Source: an uncultured Prevotellaceae bacterium
GTDB taxonomy: Bacteria; Bacteroidota; Bacteroidia; Bacteroidales; Bacteroidaceae
Direction of reading: 5' to 3'
Assembly (NCBI GenBank): GCA_946644025.1
Contig: CAMPCG010000023.1
Location: 1 to 18,329, forward strand
DNA length: 18,329 nucleotides
The notes below the pieces were generated by a model. It was not told where the DNA came from. It searched no databases and saw only the letters and a list, made by a program, of their open reading frames with translations. Shown here one piece after another: positions 14,601 to 18,329 of the stretch. The position numbers and the translations under genes are program-made. Each line of letters begins with the position of its first letter. The stretch's first letter is position 1.

Positions 14601-15562
14601 ATGGGGAAGCCGATTCTATAGGAGTGAGGAGTTAGGAGTGAGGAGTTAGGAGTTGCTGCAGCATCGTTTTGTTCGCAGAGCAGGCGGCAGCCTACATAGC
14701 CGCCGTCGGTGCCGCTCTCGGAGATGAGCACCCAATAGGAGTTAGGAGTTAGGAGTGAGGAGTGAGGAGTTGCTGCGCGTCGTGAACTCTTAACTCCTAA
14801 CTCTTCACTCTTAACTCCTAACTCCTCACTCTTAACTCCTAACTCCTCACTCTTAACTCCTAACTCCTCACTCTTAACTCCTAACTCCTCACTCCTAACT
14901 CTGAACAGGCAGGGGAAGGTGTAGCCCTCGCCCCATCCGTTCTTGCCAGGCTGGTCGTCGGGGGTGTAGCCCGTCTCGTAGCTGGGTGCGGTGCGGGCAA
15001 ATCCGGTCATGGGCTTCATCTGCGGACAGAGGAAGGTGGTGTTGCTGCTGGGGAGTACGAAGCCGGTGGCCTCGCTCTCGATGACGGCGGCCAGCGTCTC
15101 GCCGCCGCGGCCCCGCTGAGCGTAGACCTTGTAGCGGAAGGCCACGTCGCGGCCCGTCACGCGGAAGATGACGTCGAGGGCCGGGCGGCCGCTCTTCTCA
15201 AAATGGCACACGGCCTCGGTGGCGGTGTACTTCACGTGGCGCTGCTTCCACGTAGACAGCCAGTACTCGTCGCTGAAGGTGCTTACCTCGCAGTCCTTCA
15301 GCGTGAGACCCTGCGTGAGGTCGTCGAAGTTGGCCTTCAGACCCAGCGGCGAGCGCCCGATGAGGGTCGTGCCGCCAAGGCTTACCTGGTAGGTGGGCCG
15401 ACCGTCGCGGTCGTCGACCTCGACGCTGACACTGCCGTCGGGACTGGCAAACTGACGGGCGGCACCGCTGGCGCAAAGGCTCACGGCCAGCACGTTACAC
15501 ACTAAGAAGAATCGTGCGAGCAGACTGCCACCCGCATGATTGTTACGCTTGTTTCTATTCAT
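11693..15562 (-). CDS. Secreted GH97-GH43 fusion glycosidase with repeat insertions
   Basis: A 1289-residue two-enzyme protein. A signal peptide covers about 1-35 (ARFFLVCNVLAVSLCASGAA). The GH97 part follows: a beta-sandwich to about 370, a TIM barrel to about 640 (WSWIIGMDASCNFDE) and a C-terminal beta domain to about 725. GIKVDFFGGD places Asp486 as likely nucleophile and Glu541 (EAVLASEN) as acid/base. I recall the same 55-residue spacing in the retaining alpha-galactosidase BtGH97b. The GH43 part, probably subfamily 12, spans about 740-1075: base Asp751 (ADVPDHD), Asp863 (YDPGLLFDD), acid Glu928 (EGYHGYK). A concanavalin-like DUF1349 domain fills about 1085-1289. Residues about 221-276 and 296-315 are repeat-derived insertions in the GH97 sandwich. 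Last gene of the block, 53 bases after the PPTase gene. Activity is predicted only. Confidence 0.9.
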   Translation of the reverse strand: MNRNKRNNHAGGSLLARFFLVCNVLAVSLCASGAARQFASPDGSVSVEVDDRDGRPTYQVSLGGTTLIGRSPLGLKANFDDLTQGLTLKDCEVSTFSDEYWLSTWKQRHVKYTATEAVCHFEKSGRPALDVIFRVTGRDVAFRYKVYAQRGRGGETLAAVIESEATGFVLPSSNTTFLCPQMKPMTGFARTAPSYETGYTPDDQPGKNGWGEGYTFPCLFRVRSEELGVKSEELGVKSEELGVKSEELGVKSEELGVKSSRRAATPHSSLLTPNSYWVLISESGTDGGYVGCRLLCEQNDAAATPNSSLLTPHSYRIGFPMAAEMNGQGTTTAAVSLPCLTPWRTITLGTSLKPIVETTIANDLVQPKYKPSRVYDYGKGSWSWIIGMDASCNFDEQKRYIDFSAAMGWRSVLVDALWDTQIGYERMAELSRYARSRGVGLFLWYNSNGSWNDAPQGPRHKLDKSSARRKEMAWMQQNGILGIKVDFFGGDKQPMMQLYEDILTDANDFGLQVIFHGCTLPRGWERMYPNFVAAEAVLASENLHFGQGACDAEAFNACLHPFLRNTVASMDFGGSALNKHYNKDNEHGTTRRTSDVFALATAVLFQSSVQHFALAPNNLHDAPGWAVEFMKDVPTQWDETRFIDGYPGRYVIMARRSGDQWYIAGINAQEAPVKTKLDLSPFFRKGTKVAAYTDDARLNGKASASVLRSMTADVIIPRNGGVVLVGEVGDVGVVGNTVSFENPMLFADVPDHDIIRVGDAYYMVSTTMHFAPGCGIMKSHDLVHWKIVNYAYDALDEGDNFRLLNGKSEYSQGQWATNLRYDPYEKLYYMIMTCNTTGKTYFYVTDDIENGRWHCSTTDKCYDPGLLFDDTGTEVRKYVLHPADTFDDHAMYLREMKVDEQWNVTVSEPRKVIDYANLENPARGLRAEGYHGYKIGRYYYIFMIQGCDGQRQEIVWRTDDLFRGRWEGRLVFGGEMTDEQGQVVMRTNGIGQGGIVQTADGQWWCFLFKDYGSLGRMPVLLPMTWSADGWPVVGNGTTDQLPKGRNMTTPYRIDIPLTVQGNLKSPHPSPIASEGIVQSDEFDFWKRPRSKGRFGSHPQDGLRLVWQWNHVPDAKGWSLTDRRGWLRLKPTAVVKNIREARNTLTQRSFGPVCTGDVLLDVAGLADGDVAGLSAFQNRYGFVGVKREGAQRFLVMQRATAKDDAQGKEIERIPLDSHSQVYLRVRMDFRNLTDKAIFYYSLDGEHWTPIGDTLQMHYDWPDFCGYRFALFHYATKATGGHADFDFFHCK
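13357..13391 (-). repeat. Short-period repeat in the linker between GH97 and GH43
   Basis: On the plus strand this is a run of CACCCA-type steps about 9 bases apart; on the coding strand it encodes GEVGDVGVVGN. It sits exactly at the junction of the two enzyme domains, near residues 724-736, and could be the linker created when the domains were joined. Confidence 0.55.
14621..14654 (-). repeat. Heptamer-based in-frame insertion 2 in GH97
   Basis: A 34-base block of GGAGT(G/T)A heptamers, preceded by ATA and followed by GCTGC. It encodes ATPNSSLLTPHSY near residues 303-315. A block of the same length with the same edges lies at 14738-14771, which suggests one element inserted twice. The flanking residues read straight from CRLL to YRIGFPM, as expected of normal GH97 sequence. 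Confidence 0.8.
14738..14893 (-). repeat. Heptamer/21-bp in-frame insertion 1 in GH97
   Basis: Two parts lie in opposite orientation. At 14738-14771 is a 34-base GGAGTTA/GGAGTGA block encoding TPHSSLLTPNS. At 14789-14893 are five 21-bp units (plus strand CTTAACTCCTAACTCCTCACT, written here as a 21-base period), each encoding seven residues, SEELGVK. The parts are separated by about 17 bases and can pair as a long imperfect hairpin. The insertion lies between CLFRV and YWVLISESG, and the frame is kept. Confidence 0.9.
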
Positions 15563-15615
15563 TTTCTGTATTGGTTTTTAGGATGTCCAAAAGGACTCTC
15601 AGACACTTTGCGCCG

Positions 15616-16209
15616 TCAAAAGTCCACGGCCCATGTAAGCACGTATTCCGGGGTCGGCACGACGTGTATCGTTACCTGCTGGCCGCGCTTCATGTTCTCC
15701 AACAGCAGCTCGTCGCCGACGGGGGCCGACGCGGCGCGCATCTCGAAATAGTCCAGGCGGTCTTCGGAGTGGAGCTTGTAGAGCGTCTCCTTGGCACACC
15801 ACAGCACGAGCATCTGCTCCGCGCTCTCAGCCGTCTCGTCGGGGCGGATGTAGTGCGAGGCAATCTTAGCCACGCGGTCCGAGCGGTACTCTATGTCCAC
15901 CCCCACACGCTGGTCGCGCGAAAGCATCAGCGCGGCATAGCCCCGCGTGTGGCTGATGCTCACCTGCCAGCCCTGCACGACGGGCCGCCCGCTCTCCTCG
16001 TGGTCTATGAGCAGCTCGGGGTCGCCGGTCATGGCCAGCAGCAGGGTCCGCACACTGTAGAACTCTTTCTGCCGGGCCGAGTGCTTGTAGGGACAATCCT
16101 GTTGGCGTAAAATAGGGAAGTGTGCAAGCAGTTCCTCCGGCTCTTCGTCCATACGCCAAAGACCCAGATGCACTCCCTTGCACACTTCCGTGATATTGCT
16201 CAGCGCCAT
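15616..16209 (-). CDS. 4'-phosphopantetheinyl transferase superfamily protein
   Basis: A 197-residue cytoplasmic enzyme that would transfer 4'-phosphopantetheine from CoA to a carrier-protein serine. Visible motifs are SGRPVV followed by VSISHTRGYAALMLS (about 73-97), the metal-binding VGVDIE at 102-107 and WCAKETLYKL at 137-146, the classical W-x-x-KE-x-x-x-K signature. Length is between AcpS (about 120) and Sfp (about 225), as usual for Bacteroidota members. It begins 7 bases after the GH43 stop, so it is in the same transcript as the glycosidases, although no carrier-protein gene is near. It may be the housekeeping enzyme carried along, or have a special client. Active-site residues look intact. 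Confidence 0.88.
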   Translation of the reverse strand: MALSNITEVCKGVHLGLWRMDEEPEELLAHFPILRQQDCPYKHSARQKEFYSVRTLLLAMTGDPELLIDHEESGRPVVQGWQVSISHTRGYAALMLSRDQRVGVDIEYRSDRVAKIASHYIRPDETAESAEQMLVLWCAKETLYKLHSEDRLDYFEMRAASAPVGDELLLENMKRGQQVTIHVVPTPEYVLTWAVDF

Positions 16210-16216
16210 CGTTTGA

Positions 16217-17248
16217 CTATTCGTTTACCACCTTCTCTATCGTGCCGTCCTCGCGGTAGAACAGGCGCTGCACCTTCAGCGAGCGCAGATGGGTGACGTC
16301 GCCCGAGGGCACGCAGTCATGGTAGAGCAGGTACCACTGGCCGCGGAACTCCACGATGCAGTGGTGGGTGGTCCAGCCCACGACGGGGTCGAGCAGCACA
16401 CCCTGATAGGTGAACGGGCCGTAGGGCGAGTCGCCCGTGGCGTAGCAGAGCAGGTGGCTGTCGCCGGTGCTGTAGCTGAAGTAATATTTCCCCTGATACT
16501 TGTGCATCCACGATGCCTCGAAGAAGCGGTGCGGGTCGTCGGCACGCAGCGGCCGGCCCTCCTTGTCGACGATGACGACGGGGCGCGGGGCCTCGGTGAA
16601 CTGCAGCACGTCGTCGGTCATGCGGGCTACATAGCTGGGCAACGCCGCAGCACCGGCGGGGGCCCACAGCTCGGTCTTCTTGTCGGGCGCATGGCCGATG
16701 TCGGCATGACCGGCGGGAGCAGGCTCGCTGTCGGGCTGCTGCAAGGGGTTCACGCCGAGGGGCACGTGCCACTGCAGCTGACCGCCCCACAGACCGCCAT
16801 AGTAGCAGTAAATCTGGCCGTCGTCGTCCTTGAACACGCAGGGGTCGATGCTGTAGGCACCGCGGATGGGGTGCTCCTGAGCAACAAACGGACCCTCGGG
16901 ACGGTCGGCAATGGCCACGCCGAGGTGGAACTCGCCGTTATAGTCCTTGGCCGAGAAGACGAGGTAGTACTTCCCGTCCTTCTCCACCACGTCGCTGTCC
17001 CACATCTGCTTCTCCACCCACTTCACCTGGTCCATGTCGAGAATCACGCCGTGGTCGGTAACGGTGCCCTGCTCCACGTCGTCGAACGACAGCACGTGGT
17101 AGTCGCGCATCTGGAAGTGGCCGCCGTCGTCGTCGAACACGTTGTCGCACTCGCGGTCGTGGCTCGGATAGATGTAGAGCCGTCCGTTAAACACGTGGGC
17201 CGCCGGGTCGGCCATGTAGTCACTGGGGAATAGATACCTTGGTTTCAT
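16217..17248 (-). CDS. GH43 family glycosidase (xylosidase/arabinofuranosidase type), cytoplasmic
   Basis: A 343-residue five-bladed beta-propeller enzyme, probably beta-xylosidase or alpha-L-arabinofuranosidase acting on imported oligosaccharides. There is no signal peptide: it begins MKPRYLFPSDYMADPAAHVF. The likely general base is Asp14 (MADPAAH), the pKa-tuning Asp is Asp135 (SIDPCVF) and the general acid is Glu244 (FFEASWMHK). Further propeller repeats include GKYYLVFSA and GKYYFSYS. Length matches single-domain GH43 enzymes. The ATG at 17246-17248 is preceded by AAGGA. No Bacteroidota promoter lies in the 47-base gap behind the YhcG fragment, so cotranscription with it is likely. The exact GH43 subfamily and substrate are not settled by sequence reading. 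Confidence 0.88.
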   Translation of the reverse strand: MKPRYLFPSDYMADPAAHVFNGRLYIYPSHDRECDNVFDDDGGHFQMRDYHVLSFDDVEQGTVTDHGVILDMDQVKWVEKQMWDSDVVEKDGKYYLVFSAKDYNGEFHLGVAIADRPEGPFVAQEHPIRGAYSIDPCVFKDDDGQIYCYYGGLWGGQLQWHVPLGVNPLQQPDSEPAPAGHADIGHAPDKKTELWAPAGAAALPSYVARMTDDVLQFTEAPRPVVIVDKEGRPLRADDPHRFFEASWMHKYQGKYYFSYSTGDSHLLCYATGDSPYGPFTYQGVLLDPVVGWTTHHCIVEFRGQWYLLYHDCVPSGDVTHLRSLKVQRLFYREDGTIEKVVNE

Positions 17249-17295
17249 AGTCCTTAAGATTAAATGTATAAATTATAATAGCTTCTTTAGTTCCT

Positions 17296-17685
17296 CTATG
17301 TCGGGGTTGTCAATTGACGAATTTCTATTTTGTCAACAATGCCACTTATTGCCAATTGATTACCGAAATCGTCAATTGGCAATTGACGATTTTCAAATAC
17401 GCCTTTCCATTCTTCGTAAAAAGTGCGCATCATCTTGATGCTGGCTTCTGAATAGCCTTTCAATCCGGGTAACTCTTGCTGTAGCAGTTTTGAAATGACG
17501 GCAATGGCATTGCTCCCCCACTTAGCTGAGCGGCTGTTGAGGGAGATGAACCTGCCAATTCCATAATTCAGTGCAAGGATTTCCTTGTTCACCATTCTTG
17601 CGGCTCTGTACCGGCTTCGCAGGATTGCGTCCTTGATGCTTTTTACCGCTTGTAGATATTCTGATGTAATCTGGCTTTGTTGCAT
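17296..17685 (-). pseudogene. YhcG/DUF1016 N-terminal fragment (PDDEXK nuclease-domain family, truncated)
   Basis: 129 residues match the DUF1016 N-terminal (YhcG_N) domain as I remember it: ILRSRYRAARMVNKEILALNYGIG and AVISKLLQQELPGLKGYSEASIKMMRTFYEEW. Full-length family members are about 330-370 residues and end in a PDDEXK nuclease domain, which is wholly absent here. The sequence stops shortly after the N-terminal domain in a stretch rich in CAATTG palindromes. It begins at the ATG 17683-17685, about 145 bases downstream of a strong promoter, and ends 47 bases before the GH43 gene. It could be a remnant or a stand-alone small DNA-binding protein. A remnant is more likely given the abrupt loss of the catalytic half. 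Confidence 0.75.
17366..17392. repeat. Perfect 27-bp palindrome in the YhcG fragment
   Basis: AAATCGTCAATTG, one central G, then its exact complement CAATTGACGATTT. Related sequences lie at 17309-17318 (GTCAATTGAC) and 17351-17360 (GCCAATTGAT). All three fall in the last 100 bases of the fragment, where homology to the family ends. Confidence 0.85.
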
Positions 17686-17800
17686 ATACCAATACGTTTA
17701 AGATATCTGAATTGTTCCGTCCTTTCCTCCCGGCTGTTGCCTGCCATCGCGTCGATGATGGTGGCAATGTCGGCCACGTCGATACATTTACAATGAGAAA

Positions 17801-17833
17801 ACCTGCGCCCAGGAAAACGCGGAGGGCGCAGGT
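17801..17833 (-). terminator. GC hairpin at the promoter start: possible GH10 terminator or 5' leader hairpin
   Basis: ACCTGCGCCC (17801-17810) and GGGCGCAGGT (17824-17833) form a perfect 10-base stem with a 13-base loop. On the minus strand it is followed by TTTTC, so it could end transcripts from the GH10 gene 90 bases upstream. It also begins one base past the -7 box at 17835-17842, and may sit at the 5' end of the downstream message. Confidence 0.45.
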
Positions 17834-17834
17834 G

Positions 17835-17866
17835 CAAAATTACGCATATTTTTGGTAATGGCCAAA
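17835..17866 (-). promoter_or_regulatory. Strong Bacteroidota-type promoter ahead of YhcG fragment and GH43 operon
   Basis: On the minus strand, TTTG at 17866-17863, a 20-base spacer and TAATTTTG at 17842-17835: a textbook match. The next genes downstream are the YhcG fragment, GH43, PPTase and GH97-GH43, with gaps of 47, 7 and 53 bases. It is therefore the best candidate for a common promoter. Confidence 0.65.
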
Positions 17867-17922
17867 CAAAAGCGGTGATTTTTAATTCCGTGGCTGCGTA
17901 GCGGCTTTTTCCATGCTGCCAA

Positions 17923-18329
17923 TTACTGGTAGAGCTTGATGATTTTGTCGACCACGGGCTTGGCCTTGTGCTGGCGGTCGAAGAGCAGGGGGTAGTTGGT
18001 GCGCCCCTTGATGGGCCATCCGTTGAGCCAGGAGCCGCCGTCGCTGACGCCCCAGAGGGTGATGCGCGATATTTGCGAGCGGTGGCGGTGGTAGATGCCG
18101 AAGAGGGCGAGCCAGCGGTCGTCGAGCTCCTTCTGCTTGGCGGCGGGCAGGCCGGCGGCGTAGGGGTTGTACTTCTGCTGCAGCTCGAAGTTCTGGCTGA
18201 TGTCGGCACCGCCGAAGCCCTGCGGGTTGGGCAGCACGTTGACGTCGAGCTCGGTCATCATCACCTTCACGCCACAGGCGGCGAAGGCGTCGATGGACTT
18301 CTCGTACTCGGCGAGGTTGGGGTAGTCCA
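17923..18329 (-). CDS. GH10 endo-1,4-beta-xylanase, C-terminal part (N-terminus outside window)
   Basis: The C-terminal 134 residues of a xylanase that cuts internal beta-1,4 bonds of xylan. The frame is open to the window edge (reading DYPNLAEYEKSIDAF first), so the start is missing. The nucleophile Glu lies in VMMTELDVNVLP (codon 18252-18250). ISRITLWGVSDGGSWLNGWP followed by NYPLLFDRQHKAKPVV is the standard end of a GH10 barrel, with the substrate-contacting Trp residues. The stop is at 17923-17925, directly after the catalytic domain, so there is no C-terminal accessory module. It is in the same direction as the GH43 and GH97-GH43 genes but separated from them by a hairpin and a new promoter. 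Confidence 0.93.
   Translation of the reverse strand, partial: DYPNLAEYEKSIDAFAACGVKVMMTELDVNVLPNPQGFGGADISQNFELQQKYNPYAAGLPAAKQKELDDRWLALFGIYHRHRSQISRITLWGVSDGGSWLNGWPIKGRTNYPLLFDRQHKAKPVVDKIIKLYQ

Noticed and set aside
15585..15596. GTCC-AAAA-GGAC hairpin between PPTase and GH97-GH43 as a terminator
   Set aside because: A four-base stem without a T-run is expected by chance, and the genes look cotranscribed.
17643..18209. 188-residue minus-strand frame overlapping GH10
   Set aside because: Most of it is the GH10 gene read in the wrong frame. Only the short dockerin-like piece was kept, as a low-confidence finding.
1..18329. tRNA, rRNA, riboswitch or retron-type structured RNA
   Set aside because: I found no cloverleaf, rRNA stretch or known riboswitch core. 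The structured elements seen are the palindromes and hairpins listed.

Overview
The window looks like part of a chromosome from a gut or rumen Bacteroidota, most probably a Prevotella relative. The evidence is repeated promoters of the Bacteroidota form (a -7 box TAnnTTTG with TTG/TTTG about 18-21 bases upstream), plant-polysaccharide glycosidases of families GH10, GH43 and GH97, a lipoprotein-type RND efflux adaptor, and an rfbB of the Prevotella type. Taxonomy is inferred from these traits, not from a search.

Layout. (1) 1-1007, minus strand: a dTDP-glucose 4,6-dehydratase cut by the window edge, behind a 59-residue membrane protein. (2) 1163-3200, plus strand: a SulP anion transporter with a STAS domain. 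It is bracketed by two copies of a 70-bp near-perfect palindrome, one in its 5' leader and one about 105 bp past its stop. A 22-bp x 3 tandem repeat follows. (3) 3345-4241, minus: an AraC-family regulator, divergent from (4) 4421-9999, plus: a tripartite efflux operon (periplasmic adaptor, RND pump, TolC-like channel). (5) 10162-11460, plus: proA, with a duplicated promoter and a hairpin between the copies. (6) 11467-11668: tandem repeats and a 30-bp-stem bidirectional terminator-like hairpin between convergent genes. (7) 11693-18329, minus: a hemicellulose block. In transcription order this is GH10 xylanase (partial), a strong promoter, a truncated YhcG/DUF1016 gene, a GH43 enzyme, a 4'-phosphopantetheinyl transferase, and a very large secreted GH97-GH43 fusion enzyme.

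How the genes work together. GH10, GH43 and GH97-GH43 together suggest breakdown of arabinoxylan or galactose-substituted xylan. The YhcG fragment, GH43, PPTase and GH97-GH43 are closely spaced and could be one transcript from the promoter at 17835-17866. The AraC regulator is the obvious candidate to control the efflux operon.

The most unusual signal is the density of short repeats and palindromes, both between genes and inside them in frame. The GH97 domain contains two insertions made of a heptamer-based repeat, the larger including five 21-bp units that each encode seven residues. tolC, proA, the GH97/GH43 linker and the YhcG fragment also carry repeat-derived or palindromic segments without losing frame. 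This resembles in-frame invasion of genes by short repeats, as known for Rickettsia palindromic elements. Here it is my inference from one window.
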